Shown: positions 8,094 through 16,920 of the stretch, piece after piece
Layout: each line of letters begins with the position of its first letter
Position numbering within the stretch: position 1 is the stretch's first letter
Source of the DNA: an uncultured Clostridia bacterium
Lineage (GTDB): Bacteria; Bacillota; Clostridia; TANB77; CAG-508
DNA length: 64,000 nt
Direction of reading: 5' to 3'
Assembly (NCBI GenBank): GCA_934130435.1
Contig: CAKOYB010000001.1
Coordinates: 138,503 to 202,502 of the forward strand
Made by a program: the position numbers and the translations under genes
The notes under the pieces: model-generated
The model's input: only the letters and a program-made list of their open reading frames with translations
Databases searched by the model: none
Told to the model about the DNA's origin: nothing

Positions 8094-9131
8094 ATTTTTA
8101 ACGACTATATTAAATACTACACAAAAGAATGTGCTAAGTTTTTAAAAATAACATGTATAGGTTTTTTTATAATTAGTGCGATAATTCTAATAAAATATAA
8201 ACCAGTATATAAAGTTAGCATATTAGGGAATAAGATTGGATATAGCAGCAATAAAAATAATATCTATTCATATATAGATAACTTAATTAATAATAAAGAT
8301 GAAAATGTAGCTTTTGTTGTTTTAGAGGAAGAGCCAGAATTTAAATTACAGTTGGCCAATAGAAATATAAAAACGACAGAAGAAATAATAAAAGAGGAGA
8401 TATCATCTAGAATTGACATACAATATACAAGCTACGCTATAACTTACGATAAAGAGAATATTGCATATGTAGCTAACGAGAGTGAAGCAGAGCAAGTAAT
8501 TAGCAATTTAAAAGAAAATTTTAAAGATAAATATACAGACAATCTTGGAATATTACAAGTTTATTCAGACGATTATGAAAAAATTGAAGCTATAAATAAA
8601 GATAAAGCACTTGAAAATTTAAATTCAACAATAAAAAGCGAAGAGAAAAAAGATGAAGCTAAGATTAAACTTGCTTCAAATAAAAAAAATTTATCTTCGA
8701 AAAAATCAAGTACATCTGTAAAAAAAGAATCTAATGTTAATGGAATCAAGCTTTCTGTAAAACCAATAGATGGAATAATAACTTCAAGATATGGCGGAAG
8801 AAGATCGCCAGGAGGAATTGGAAGCACAAACCATAAGGGAGTTGATATTGCAGCAAAACAAGGAACTAATATTAGAGCATGTGCTTCTGGAACAGTAACA
8901 TTTTCTGGAACAAAAGGTTCACTTGGAAATTTAATTATAATTTCACATGCAAATGGTGTCGAAACTTATTATGCACATTGTAGCAAATTAATTGCAAAAA
9001 AAGGTGACAAGGTTTCTGCAGGGGATATTATTGCACAAGTTGGACATACAGGAGCTGCGACTGGGTCACATTTACATTTAGAGGTACATGTTAATGGAAC
9101 AGCTGTAAATCCACAAAAGTATATATATTAA
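8094..9131 (+). CDS. Membrane-anchored M23 (LytM) peptidoglycan peptidase, non-standard start
   Basis: Zinc endopeptidase that cleaves peptidoglycan cross-bridges outside the cell. The C-terminal M23 domain has NHKGVDIAA (H and D ligands), YYAHCS and the HLHLEVH motif. The frame is open back to 8091 and encodes a believable N-terminus with a membrane segment (ITCIGFFIISAIILI), yet it holds no ATG, GTG or TTG until TTG 8352, deep inside the protein. The ribosome site at 8077-8082 points to ATT 8094 as the start. Alternatively GTG 8084 is read as GTG-TTA-ATT-TAT-TTT followed by TAA, with a +1 slip on TTT TAA C. A coiled, charged stretch (about residues 175-205) separates anchor and enzyme. A SpoIIQ-like role is possible. 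Confidence 0.75.
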   Translation: MFNDYIKYYTKECAKFLKITCIGFFIISAIILIKYKPVYKVSILGNKIGYSSNKNNIYSYIDNLINNKDENVAFVVLEEEPEFKLQLANRNIKTTEEIIKEEISSRIDIQYTSYAITYDKENIAYVANESEAEQVISNLKENFKDKYTDNLGILQVYSDDYEKIEAINKDKALENLNSTIKSEEKKDEAKIKLASNKKNLSSKKSSTSVKKESNVNGIKLSVKPIDGIITSRYGGRRSPGGIGSTNHKGVDIAAKQGTNIRACASGTVTFSGTKGSLGNLIIISHANGVETYYAHCSKLIAKKGDKVSAGDIIAQVGHTGAATGSHLHLEVHVNGTAVNPQKYIY

Positions 9132-9137
9132 ATTAAG

Positions 9138-9172
9138 AGCACAGGGCTAATATAATAGACCCTGTGTGTTTT
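9138..9172 (+). terminator. Terminator after the M23 peptidase
   Basis: Stem CACAGGG/CCCTGTG (9140-9146 with 9160-9166) followed by TGTTTT. Confidence 0.7.
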
Positions 9173-9319
9173 AATATTAACGAAAACCAATAATAGCCAA
9201 TTTATATCAACGATTACAAAATATAGAGGTTCACAAAATAAAATTTAGTTTAATTTGTTTTTAAGCTCTTAATATTTTTTGTATTAAAAAAGTGATAAAA
9301 AGAATTTAAATGGAAGAAA

Positions 9320-9348
9320 TTGACAAAAAATACAAAATATGGTATAAT
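9320..9348 (+). promoter_or_regulatory. Consensus sigma-A-type promoter for the Spo0A-C-like gene
   Basis: TTGACA at 9320-9325, a 17-bp spacer and TATAAT at 9343-9348. The 150 bp upstream of it is AT-rich with no other recognisable content. Confidence 0.85.
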
Positions 9349-9429
9349 AAAAATGTCATTAATTCATAGTAAATTGACTAATGACGCAAAAAGCGGACTA
9401 AAAAATAAAAAGGAGTGAAAACGCACAAA

Positions 9430-9981
9430 ATGAATGGAATAGACAACCAAAGAATGTCTGAGATGGTCAAGAGTATCGAGTCTTTGCGAGGAAATGAACT
9501 CGAAAGAATTACAAAGATACTTGAGAACATGACACCAGAAGAATTCAACCTGTTCAAGGCTTTGTTAAAAGCATAGTTAAGAACGAAAAATCTAGAATCT
9601 GGGGATAAGAGTTTCGAATCCACAGGTGAAAGAAGTCTCGAAAAGATCATTGCGAAACATTTGCGGCAAATAGGAGTATCTCCCCATTTGACGGGATATA
9701 ACTATTTAAAAGATGCAATCAAGTTTTATATTGAAACAAAAAAGCTTCCTTCAATCACCAAGGAACTGTATCCGTATATTGCAAAAAAATACAATACAAC
9801 TTCATCAAAAGTTGAACGTTGCATACGACATGCAGTAACTGATGTATGGGACAAAAGAGGATGCATAGACGTAATCGAAATGTATTTTGGCAACACAGTT
9901 AATCCTAATACTGGAAAACTTACTAACAGTGAGTTCATAGCAGGGGTTACAGAATACATGAGAGTTACTGAAAGTTTATAA
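9430..9981 (+). pseudogene. Stand-alone Spo0A C-terminal DNA-binding protein, interrupted by an in-frame TAG
   Basis: ATG 9430 begins a 48-codon segment (MNGIDNQRMSEMVKSIESL onward) ending in TAG at 9574-9576. The same frame then continues to 9981 and encodes a complete Spo0A-type winged-helix domain: IIAKHLRQIGVSPHLTGYNY, YPYIAKKYNTTSSKVERCIR, FGNTV and LTNSEFIA. No ATG/GTG/TTG with a ribosome site lies between the TAG and the domain, so it needs readthrough, reinitiation at a weak codon, or is a nonsense mutant. It lacks a receiver domain. Codon use (CTC, CTG, ATC, TTC, GAG) is richer in G and C than its neighbours, hinting at transfer. It also holds the only in-frame CGG (9664-9666) that does not restore a protein by +1 shifting; a shift there hits TAG within two codons. 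Confidence 0.6.
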
Positions 9982-10007
9982 AATCTTTCAAGACTAATCC
10001 GCTTTTT

Positions 10008-10040
10008 ACCTCCGAGATGTGTAATCTACGGAGGTTTTTT
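10008..10040 (+). terminator. Terminator after the Spo0A-C-like gene
   Basis: Stem ACCTCCG/CGGAGGT with a 14-nt loop and a following run of T. Confidence 0.85.
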
Positions 10041-10055
10041 ATATAATAGAAAATT

Positions 10056-10170
10056 TTTCATTTCCTACTATATAAAAAAATGCTATAATAGCTATTGCCT
10101 TTGAGATTTCCTCATTCCATTCGGAAACTCAAATCGGCGAGAACAAAGGGCGACTAAAGTCGCTTTGTTC
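10056..10170. repeat. Dispersed intergenic repeat, copy B
   Basis: The longest copy of the family. It shares TATATAAAAAAATGCTATAA, GCTATTGCCTTTGAG and AAACTCAAATCGGCGAGA with copy C, and CATTCGGAAA plus the GAACAAAGGGCGAC stem with copy A. It ends in a hairpin (10141-10170). It encodes no protein and lies between two transcription units. Confidence 0.75.
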
Positions 10171-10209
10171 TTTGACTGCATTTGGAATATACAAAATAAT
10201 TATTTTATG

Positions 10210-10238
10210 TTGTAATTTGAGCTCATTTAAGATATAAT
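10210..10238 (+). promoter_or_regulatory. Probable promoter of gatCAB
   Basis: TTGTAA, a 17-bp spacer and a perfect TATAAT at 10233-10238, 32 bp upstream of gatC. Confidence 0.65.
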
Positions 10239-10269
10239 ATGTTTCATGTAGAAAATAGGAGATGATGTT

Positions 10270-10554
10270 ATGAATATTAGCAAAGAGGAAATCTTACATA
10301 TTGCAAAACTTGCAAATTTAAAGCTAAAAGAAAAAGAGATACCAGAATATATAAAAAACCTTCAAGATATTTTAAATTATGCTAATATAGTTGATAGTGC
10401 GCCAATTAATGGATTGGAAACATCTATAGGAGCGTTAGAGAATTATAATGTCTTTAGAAAAGATGAAGTTAAGGTATTTAAGGACAATGAGGCATTACTA
10501 AAGAACGCACCAGAAAAAGAGGCTAATATGTTCAAAATACCTAAAGTACTATAA
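10270..10554 (+). CDS. gatC: Asp/Glu-tRNA amidotransferase subunit C
   Basis: Small subunit that ties GatA to GatB in the amidotransferase that makes Gln-tRNA (and Asn-tRNA) from mischarged Glu-tRNA/Asp-tRNA. The fold is recognisable from [31 protein letters not shown] and the C-terminal FKIPKVL. It is first in the gatCAB operon, with 14 nt to gatA. Confidence 0.92.
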   Translation: MNISKEEILHIAKLANLKLKEKEIPEYIKNLQDILNYANIVDSAPINGLETSIGALENYNVFRKDEVKVFKDNEALLKNAPEKEANMFKIPKVL

Positions 10555-10568
10555 GGAGGAATTCAAAA

Positions 10569-12038
10569 ATGAATATTACAGAATTAACAGTACATGAGTT
10601 AAAAGAAAAAATTCAAAAAAAAGAATTAAGTTCCGCAGAAATAACTAAAGCATTTGCAGAAAGAATTAAAGAAAAAGAAGAAAGCTTAAATGCTTTTTTA
10701 ACAGTTCTAACTGATGATGCAATAAAACAAGCAGAAGAAATGGATAAAAAAATTGATAAAGGCGAAATCACTTCAGAATTAGCTGGAATTCCAATTGGAA
10801 TAAAAGATAACATATGTACAAAAGGAATTAAAACTACATGTGGTTCTAAAATGTTAGAAAATTTTATTTCACCATATGATGCAACTGTAATGGAAAAGAT
10901 TAACTCAGCAGGAATGATAAACTTAGGAAAACTAAACATGGATGAGTTTGCAATGGGATCATCAACAGAGAATTCTGCTTTTCAGAAAACACATAACCCT
11001 TGGAACTTAAAAAAAGTACCAGGTGGATCATCAGGAGGAAGTGCTACTGCAGTTGCCGCTAATATGGTCCCATGGGCATTAGGTTCTGATACAGGAGGAT
11101 CGGTAAGACAACCAGCAAGTCTATGTGGTATAGTTGGACTAAAACCTACTTATGGATTAATCTCAAGATATGGATTAGTAGCATATGCATCTTCATTAGA
11201 TCAAATAGGTACATTTACAAAAGATGTTGAGGATTGTGCTCTACTTTTAAATGTAATTGCAGGTAAAGACGAAAGAGATACAACTTCAGTAAAGATAGAA
11301 AATAAGGACTATGTAAAAGCATTAAAAAATAATGTAAAAGGATTAAGAATTGGTGTTCCTAAAGAGTACTTTGGAGAGGGAATTAATCCAGAAGTTAGAG
11401 AAACTATAGAAAAAGCTATTATGGAATATAAAGAACTGGGAGCAATAGTTGAAGAATGCAGCATTCCAATTGCAGACTATACTTTAGCTACATATTATAT
11501 TATTTCATGTGCAGAAGCGAGTTCAAATCTTGGAAGATTTGATGGAATTAGATACGGTTACAGAACTCCAAATTATGAAAGCCTAGAAGATATATTTATT
11601 AACTCAAGGACAGAAGGATTTGGAGACGAAGTAAAAAGAAGAATAATACTTGGAACATATGTGCTTTCATCAGGATATTATGATGCTTATTACAAAAAAG
11701 CTCAACAAGTTAGAACATTAATAAAAAACGAGTTTAATAAAATTTTTGAAAAATATGATATTTTAATTACACCAACTTCTCCAACGGTTGCATTTGATAT
11801 AGGAGAAAAATCTAATAATCCAATGGAGATGTACATGGCGGATATTTGTACAGTGCCTATAAATGTTGCTGGGGTACCGGCAATATCAATTCCATGTGGA
11901 GTTGATAAAACTGGAATGCCTATAGGAATGCAAATAATAGGAAAACATTTTTCAGAAGAAACAATTTTAAATGCAGCATATACTTATGAACAAAAAACTA
12001 AATTTAGAGAAAAATTTAAACCAGCATTTAAAGAATAA
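10569..12038 (+). CDS. gatA: Asp/Glu-tRNA amidotransferase subunit A (amidase)
   Basis: Amidase-signature enzyme that releases ammonia from glutamine for the GatB reaction. The catalytic Lys-Ser-Ser triad is visible: [10 protein letters not shown] (Lys), PGGSSGGSA (cis-Ser) and [13 protein letters not shown] (nucleophile Ser). At 489 aa it is full length. AAGGAGG precedes the ATG. Confidence 0.95.
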   Translation: MNITELTVHELKEKIQKKELSSAEITKAFAERIKEKEESLNAFLTVLTDDAIKQAEEMDKKIDKGEITSELAGIPIGIKDNICTKGIKTTCGSKMLENFISPYDATVMEKINSAGMINLGKLNMDEFAMGSSTENSAFQKTHNPWNLKKVPGGSSGGSATAVAANMVPWALGSDTGGSVRQPASLCGIVGLKPTYGLISRYGLVAYASSLDQIGTFTKDVEDCALLLNVIAGKDERDTTSVKIENKDYVKALKNNVKGLRIGVPKEYFGEGINPEVRETIEKAIMEYKELGAIVEECSIPIADYTLATYYIISCAEASSNLGRFDGIRYGYRTPNYESLEDIFINSRTEGFGDEVKRRIILGTYVLSSGYYDAYYKKAQQVRTLIKNEFNKIFEKYDILITPTSPTVAFDIGEKSNNPMEMYMADICTVPINVAGVPAISIPCGVDKTGMPIGMQIIGKHFSEETILNAAYTYEQKTKFREKFKPAFKE

Positions 12039-12051
12039 GAAGGAGGCAAAT

Positions 12052-13497
12052 ATGTTAAGAGACGATTATGAAATGATTATTGGATTAGAAGTACATGCAG
12101 AGCTTTCTACAAAAACAAAAATATTTTGCTCATGTCCAAGTGAATTTGGTGGAGAACCAAACACACATGTGTGCCCTGTCTGTATGGCAATGCCAGGAAG
12201 TTTGCCAGTTTTAAATGAAAAAGTTGTTGAATATGCTGTTAAAGCAGGACTTGCAACTAATTGTTCAATAACTAAGGATAGTAAAAACGATAGAAAAAAT
12301 TATTTTTATCCAGACCTACCAAAATCTTACCAAATTTCTCAATATGATAAACCACTTTGTGAGAAAGGCTTTGTAGAAATAGAGACATCTAAAGGAACAA
12401 AAAAAATAAGATTAGTTAGAATTCATATAGAAGAAGACGCAGGAAAATTAAATCATGATCCTTATGGTGGAGGAACATTAGTAGATTTAAATAGAGCAGG
12501 GGTTCCACTAATAGAAATTGTATCAGAGCCGGATTTTAGAAGTACAGAAGAGGTTGAGGCATATTTGAGAAAATTAAAATCAATTCTTGAATACATAGAA
12601 GTATCTGATTGCAAGATGCAAGAAGGTTCATTAAGAGCAGATGTTAATGTTTCTGTAAGAAAAAAAGGAGAAACAAAATTTGGTACAAGAACAGAAACAA
12701 AAAATATGAATTCTTTTAGAAGTATAACTAGAGAGATTGAATATGAAGCAGAAAGACAAGCAGAAATCCTTGAAAGTGGAGGTAAAATTTTTCAAGAAAC
12801 TTTAAGATGGGATGATGTATCAGGAAAAACGTTTTCAATGAGAAATAAAGAAAATTCTGAAGACTATAGATATTTTCCAGAACCAGATTTAGTTGCTATA
12901 AAATTATCTGATGAGTATATTGAAAATATAAGAAAAAATTTACCAGAAATGCCAGAAAGTAGAAAGAAAAGATACATAGAAGAATATAAACTAACAGAAA
13001 AAGAAGCAAACTTATTAACGGCATCTAAATATTTTTCAAATATGTTTGAAGAAACATCAAAACTATCTGCAAATGCAAAGGCTGTTGCTAATTGGATGCT
13101 ATCAGATGTTTCAAGAATATTAAATGAAAAAGAAATAGAAGCAGATGACATACCATTTACAGCACAAGAATTTGCAGAACTTATAAAGCTAATTGATAAT
13201 GGAACTATTAGCACTGCTATAGCTAAAAAAGTATTAGAAGAAATGTTTGAAAGCGAGAATAAAAAGCCAGAAGAAATAATTAAAGAAAAAGGTTGGATTC
13301 AAATCTCAGATGAAAATACCATAAAAGAAGTTGTAGTAAAGGTATTAGCCGATAATAATCAGTCTGTAATTGATTATAAAGCAGGAAAAGATAGAGCATT
13401 GGGATTTTTAGTAGGACAAGCTATGAAAGCTACAAAAGGAAAAGCTAATCCACAAATGCTAAATAAAATGTTTATTGAAGAAATTAATAAAATGTAA
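12052..13497 (+). CDS. gatB: Asp/Glu-tRNA amidotransferase subunit B
   Basis: Kinase/transamidase subunit that phosphorylates and amidates the misacylated tRNA. Motifs: IGLEVHAELST, CPVCMAMPGSLPVLN, YFYPDLPKSYQISQY, and the C-terminal YqeY-like tail DRALGFLVGQAMKATKGKAN. The start is ATG 12052 after AGAAGGAGG. It ends the operon, followed by a terminator. Confidence 0.95.
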   Translation: MLRDDYEMIIGLEVHAELSTKTKIFCSCPSEFGGEPNTHVCPVCMAMPGSLPVLNEKVVEYAVKAGLATNCSITKDSKNDRKNYFYPDLPKSYQISQYDKPLCEKGFVEIETSKGTKKIRLVRIHIEEDAGKLNHDPYGGGTLVDLNRAGVPLIEIVSEPDFRSTEEVEAYLRKLKSILEYIEVSDCKMQEGSLRADVNVSVRKKGETKFGTRTETKNMNSFRSITREIEYEAERQAEILESGGKIFQETLRWDDVSGKTFSMRNKENSEDYRYFPEPDLVAIKLSDEYIENIRKNLPEMPESRKKRYIEEYKLTEKEANLLTASKYFSNMFEETSKLSANAKAVANWMLSDVSRILNEKEIEADDIPFTAQEFAELIKLIDNGTISTAIAKKVLEEMFESENKKPEEIIKEKGWIQISDENTIKEVVVKVLADNNQSVIDYKAGKDRALGFLVGQAMKATKGKANPQMLNKMFIEEINKM

Positions 13498-13528
13498 AAG
13501 CAAATGACCTAAGCCATTTGCTTTTTTA
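13497..13528 (+). terminator. Terminator of gatCAB, shared with the convergent gene
   Basis: Stem AGCAAATG/CATTTGCT (13499-13506 with 13515-13522) and a T run. It overlaps the 3' end of the minus-strand gene. Confidence 0.8.
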
Positions 13529-13760
13529 TTGTATCAAATGCCAATCCACAAATAATAAAGTCTGCAAAAAACATTAATGAAATTTTAAAAACTGATGTTC
13601 CAACATAAAATAAAATAGGTAATTTAATTAGGGCTATGTAGGAAAATAGAATTAATGCAGAAATTATACAAACTACAAATGAAAATCTAAATCCATTTTT
13701 CATTATATGTAAAACTTTTTCATCTAAATTTTTAAATTTATTAATCAATTTAATTATCAT
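13509..13760 (-). CDS. Small membrane protein of unknown function
   Basis: 83 residues with two or three hydrophobic segments (FSFVVCIISALILFSYIALI, then ILFYVGTSVF and MFFADFIICGLAF). ATG 13760 is chosen for the preceding GGGGGT site. Similar small proteins sit beside rpsT in Clostridia. It could be an integral membrane adaptor; no function can be assigned. Confidence 0.6.
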   Translation of the reverse strand: MIIKLINKFKNLDEKVLHIMKNGFRFSFVVCIISALILFSYIALIKLPILFYVGTSVFKISLMFFADFIICGLAFDTIKKQMA

Positions 13761-13837
13761 TAGAATACCCCCAATACATGAGCTCTCTAATAATAATGAT
13801 ATCATGATTTTTAAACGAAAACAAATGTAATTTTTGC

Positions 13838-13870
13838 CAAAAAAATAAGATTTCTTTTGAAATCTTATTT
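13838..13870 (-). terminator. Terminator of rpsT
   Basis: AATAAGATTTC with its complement across an AAAA loop, then six or more T on the minus strand. The stem starts inside the rpsT stop codon. Confidence 0.85.
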
Positions 13871-14128
13871 CATACTATTTAATTTCTTTGCTAATCTAGA
13901 TTTTTTTCTTGCTGCAGTATTCTTTACAAGTACACCCTTTGTGCAAGCTCCATCTATTTTTTTTGTAGCTTCTGAGAATAAAGTTGTAGCTTTTTCTTTA
14001 TTACCTTCAGAAACAGCTTCTTCAAATTTTTTAACAGCTGTTTTATATCCAGTTTTTATCATATTATTTCTTGCAGTTTTCTTTTCTATAATACCAACTC
14101 TTTTTATAGCTGACTTAATATTTGGCAT
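13865..14128 (-). CDS. rpsT: 30S ribosomal protein bS20
   Basis: 87-residue basic protein that binds 16S rRNA in the small-subunit body. It starts [20 protein letters not shown] and ends in [10 protein letters not shown], typical of bS20. AGGAGGTG precedes the ATG at ideal spacing. Confidence 0.95.
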   Translation of the reverse strand: MPNIKSAIKRVGIIEKKTARNNMIKTGYKTAVKKFEEAVSEGNKEKATTLFSEATKKIDGACTKGVLVKNTAARKKSRLAKKLNSMK

Positions 14129-14271
14129 TTAAAACACCTCCTCTTGATAATACTAAACAATAACATAAATATTTTAGCATATAAAATACAAAATAGCAAG
14201 AAAAAAAGCACATAAAAGTTAAAAATTAGTAAAAACTAAATAGAATCTAATAAAAATGGTGTGATGAGTAA

Positions 14272-14619
14272 ATGAAAAAAAAGCTATTTATTGGTTTCTT
14301 TGCGGGAATAGTAAGTGGACTATTTGCAACCGGAGGAGGAATGATACTTGTTCCGGCTTTTATATATTTATTAAACATGGATGAAGTAAAGGCAAGAGCA
14401 ACATCTGTTATTTGCATTTTACCAATGGTAATAACTAGTGGAATATTCTATTATAAGAATAAGTTTATAGACTGGAAGTTAGGAATAATATGTGCCATTG
14501 GAGGAATCTTTGGAGGAGTTTTTGGAGCTAAATTGTTAAATAAATTACCAGAAATTTACCTGAAAATTTCATTTACACTTTTTTTAATATATGCATCTTA
14601 CAAAATGATTATTGGATAA
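14272..14619 (+). CDS. TSUP/TauE-SafE family permease, first half-protein
   Basis: 115 residues with about four membrane segments and the TSUP signature GLFATGGGMILVPAF near the N-terminus. Full TSUP anion or sulfur-compound transporters have about 250 aa made of two such repeats. Here the repeats are two separate genes, this one and the next, which probably form a heterodimer. The second gene starts 13 nt downstream. Confidence 0.82.
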   Translation: MKKKLFIGFFAGIVSGLFATGGGMILVPAFIYLLNMDEVKARATSVICILPMVITSGIFYYKNKFIDWKLGIICAIGGIFGGVFGAKLLNKLPEIYLKISFTLFLIYASYKMIIG

Positions 14620-14632
14620 TATTGGGGGATAT

Positions 14633-15001
14633 ATGGGAGAAGCGCTGATAGGTTTTGTTTCTGGAATTGTAAGTGGAATAGGAATGGGCGGAGGAACAAT
14701 TTTAATTTTATGCTTGTCTGTTTTCTTAAATGTAGAACAACATATTGCACAAGGAGCAAATATAATATTTTTTATTCCTACTTCAATTGCAGCAATTATA
14801 ATAAATATAAAAAAGAAGAAAATTGATTTAAAACTAACTTGGATTATTAGTATAGCTGGGATAATAGGTGCAATAATTGGTTCGATTTTAGCTAAAAATA
14901 TTGAAGTAAAATTATTAAAAAAATTATTTGGCATTTTTTTGACAATAATTTCAATTCATGAAATATATGTAATTTTTAAAAAGTATAAAAAGAAAAAATA
15001 G
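14633..15001 (+). CDS. TSUP/TauE-SafE family permease, second half-protein
   Basis: 122 residues with four membrane segments and the repeat signature SGIVSGIGMGGGTILIL. ATG 14633 follows GGGGGATAT; an in-frame TTG at 14612 lies within the previous gene. It pairs with the preceding half-permease. There is no frameshift link: the first gene has its own stop and this one its own start. Confidence 0.82.
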   Translation: MGEALIGFVSGIVSGIGMGGGTILILCLSVFLNVEQHIAQGANIIFFIPTSIAAIIINIKKKKIDLKLTWIISIAGIIGAIIGSILAKNIEVKLLKKLFGIFLTIISIHEIYVIFKKYKKKK

Positions 15002-15061
15002 AATAATAATATATAAAGAAAAATAAATTAAGGAAAATAAAAAATATGATAGGAGGAGAAA

Positions 15062-15199
15062 ATGAAATTTACAAAAGGCTTGATTTTAGGTGGAATATTA
15101 ACAGCTAGTGCAATGCTAATGTATAATGAAGGAAAAATTAATAATAAAAGTATTATGAAAACAGGTAAAAAAATAATGAAAAAAGTTGGAATAATATAA
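15062..15199 (+). CDS. YtxH-like small membrane protein
   Basis: 45 residues, starting MKFTKGLILGGILTASAMLM, with one membrane segment rich in Gly and a basic tail (KKIMKKVGII). The layout is that of the YtxH family of short envelope-stress proteins. AGGAGGAGA precedes the ATG and a terminator follows. Confidence 0.7.
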   Translation: MKFTKGLILGGILTASAMLMYNEGKINNKSIMKTGKKIMKKVGII

Positions 15200-15222
15200 G
15201 GCAGAAAAAAATCTGCCTTATA
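15195..15222. terminator. Convergent terminator
   Basis: TATAAGGCAGA and its complement with a poly-A loop. It sits between the YtxH-like gene and the convergent gene at 15223. Confidence 0.75.
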
Positions 15223-15669
15223 TTATTTTATACATTTATTTGGTTTACAATCAGCAGGTGGTAAAAAATCGTCTTTTCCAACAAAGCAATCACAATTTTT
15301 CATACTAACACCTTTTAGGCATTTTCCCTCACGATGACATTTTGAACAAACTTTAATGTGTTTAACTTTACTTGCCCAAATTTGAACTTCATATTTTCTA
15401 TCAGTACAAAGAGGTCCAAATACAAATTCACCATCTTTATCTGTGAAAGTATGAGAAACTGGTTTTCTTTCTTCTTTTCCACATTCAAAATCTATTTCAA
15501 TTAACTTTACGACAGCATCTATAACTGGCTCTTTATGACAATCTCTTACAACACCATATAATACCCCACGATTGTCTTCTGGTAATACAATTTCTAAGTC
15601 AAATTGTTTTCCTGTTGCAACATGACCATCAACATCAACTACTGGGCAACATTTATTTTCGAAATCCAT
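15223..15669 (-). CDS. Carboxypeptidase-regulatory-like domain protein
   Basis: 148 residues forming one beta-sandwich (GVLYGVVRDCHKEPVIDAVV, then FTDKDGEFVFGPL and YEVQIWAS) of the transthyretin-like/CarboxypepD_reg type. A cysteine-rich C-terminal tail (CSKCHREGKC, CDCF) may bind metal. ATG 15669 follows AGAGAGG. There is no signal peptide, so it is probably cytoplasmic or spore-associated; similar Cys-rich proteins occur in spore-formers. A 24-bp perfect palindrome lies 22 bp upstream. Confidence 0.65.
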   Translation of the reverse strand: MDFENKCCPVVDVDGHVATGKQFDLEIVLPEDNRGVLYGVVRDCHKEPVIDAVVKLIEIDFECGKEERKPVSHTFTDKDGEFVFGPLCTDRKYEVQIWASKVKHIKVCSKCHREGKCLKGVSMKNCDCFVGKDDFLPPADCKPNKCIK

Positions 15670-15690
15670 AGTTAACATCCTCTCTTACAT

Positions 15691-15714
15691 ATATTAAGCA
15701 CATGTGCTTAATAT
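15691..15714. promoter_or_regulatory. 24-bp perfect palindrome, candidate operator
   Basis: ATATTAAGCACA followed directly by its complement TGTGCTTAATAT. It is too symmetrical and unlooped to be a terminator. It lies just upstream of the minus-strand gene at 15669, where a dimeric repressor would bind. Confidence 0.55.
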
Positions 15715-15838
15715 AATATATGAATAAAAATAATATTTCGACATAATATTGAAAAAAAAAAGTAAATATGATATAACTTATTAAACAAAAATTAATTATT
15801 ACATTTTGTAAAATATTTAAAAAGAAAAGAGAATGCAT

Positions 15839-15952
15839 ATGGCTAAGAAGAAAGTTGATAAAATGAAAATTGTTTCTGCAATAATAGGCGGGATACTTGC
15901 AATAATGATGATAATTGGTGTCGCAGCAACACTTATTTATTATGTTATTTAA
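15839..15952 (+). CDS. Small single-span membrane protein
   Basis: 37 residues: a lysine-rich head (MAKKKVDKMK) and one membrane helix (IVSAIIGGILAIMMIIGVAA). An ATG two codons upstream (15833) is an alternative start. It lies 20 nt before cdaA, so is probably co-transcribed. No family is recognised beyond small tail-anchored proteins common in Clostridia. Confidence 0.6.
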   Translation: MAKKKVDKMKIVSAIIGGILAIMMIIGVAATLIYYVI

Positions 15953-15972
15953 TAATTTGGAGGAAAACTAAT

Positions 15973-16866
15973 ATGAGTAATCCAATGATAGATATGCAGA
16001 ATTTTTTTGACATGATAATAAATAATTACATAAAAAATCCATGGAGTCTTATAACATTAATATTTGATATTCTAATAGTTATTTTTCTTGTTGTAAAGGT
16101 TGTAAGCATAATAAAAGGTTCAAGAGCAATGCAACTGGTAAAGGGAATAATATTTTTACTTGTAATTACGGGACTTAGTTCTGTTTTAAAACTTCATATA
16201 CTAAATTATATACTAACTACAATAATGACATATGGAGTTATATTGCTAATAATTTTATTTCAACCAGAATTAAGAAGAGCTCTAGAACAGTTAGGATCTA
16301 CAAATAAACTTACAAAATACTTTGGATTAGACAAAGATATTATAGCAAAAACAAAGGAAGATATATATAAAATAGTAATTGCAGCTGTTGAGCTTTCAAA
16401 AAAGAAAACAGGAGCATTAATTGTAATAGAAAGAGATATTAAATTAAAAGATATTATTGCTACAGGTGTTAGCATTGGGGCAGAAGTATCTCCACAACTA
16501 TTAGTAAATATATTTACTCCAAACACACCATTACATGATGGAGCAGTAATAATTAGCAATAACAGACTTGCTGCTGCAGCTTGTGTACTTCCATTAGCAA
16601 GTGATTCAGACATTGCAAAAGAACTTGGAACAAGGCACAGAGCAGCAATAGGAATGAGCAAAGAATCGGATGCTTTAATAGTTGTTGTTTCCGAAGAAAC
16701 TGGAAGAATATCAATAGCAAAAGATGGAACATTAATAGCAGATTTAAAGGAAGAAACACTAAAAAGAATTTTAATAAGTAATATTATTACAAAAAGATTT
16801 AAACAATCAGAAGACAAAATAAATGTAAAAAAATTTAAAATTTTTAAAAAAGAAAATAAAAATTAA
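15973..16866 (+). CDS. cdaA: Diadenylate cyclase CdaA
   Basis: Membrane enzyme that makes the second messenger c-di-AMP from two ATP. It has three N-terminal membrane segments (about residues 20-90), then the DisA_N domain with the catalytic DGAVII and the ATP-binding RHRAAIG. GGAGGAAAA precedes the ATG. In many Firmicutes cdaA is followed by ybbR and glmM; here truA follows instead. Confidence 0.93.
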   Translation: MSNPMIDMQNFFDMIINNYIKNPWSLITLIFDILIVIFLVVKVVSIIKGSRAMQLVKGIIFLLVITGLSSVLKLHILNYILTTIMTYGVILLIILFQPELRRALEQLGSTNKLTKYFGLDKDIIAKTKEDIYKIVIAAVELSKKKTGALIVIERDIKLKDIIATGVSIGAEVSPQLLVNIFTPNTPLHDGAVIISNNRLAAAACVLPLASDSDIAKELGTRHRAAIGMSKESDALIVVVSEETGRISIAKDGTLIADLKEETLKRILISNIITKRFKQSEDKINVKKFKIFKKENKN

Positions 16867-16867
16867 A

Positions 16868-16905
16868 AGCGATAATAGGTAGTATAGAAATATATTACCT
16901 ATTAT
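16868..16905 (+). repeat. Inverted repeat between cdaA and truA
   Basis: GATAATAGGTA pairs with TACCTATTATC across an 11-14-nt loop. No T run follows, so it may be an mRNA processing or attenuation structure rather than a terminator. Confidence 0.45.
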
Positions 16906-16920
16906 CTAGTAAAGGGAAAG

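Noticed and set aside
9601..9625. tRNA T-arm-like sequence TTTCGAATCC
   Set aside because: No acceptor, D or anticodon stem can be built around it and it lies within the Spo0A-C-like coding frame.
14272..15001. The two TSUP halves as one frameshifted gene
   Set aside because: The first has a proper stop, the second its own ribosome site and ATG, both halves have complete four-helix repeats, and there is no CGG site at the junction.
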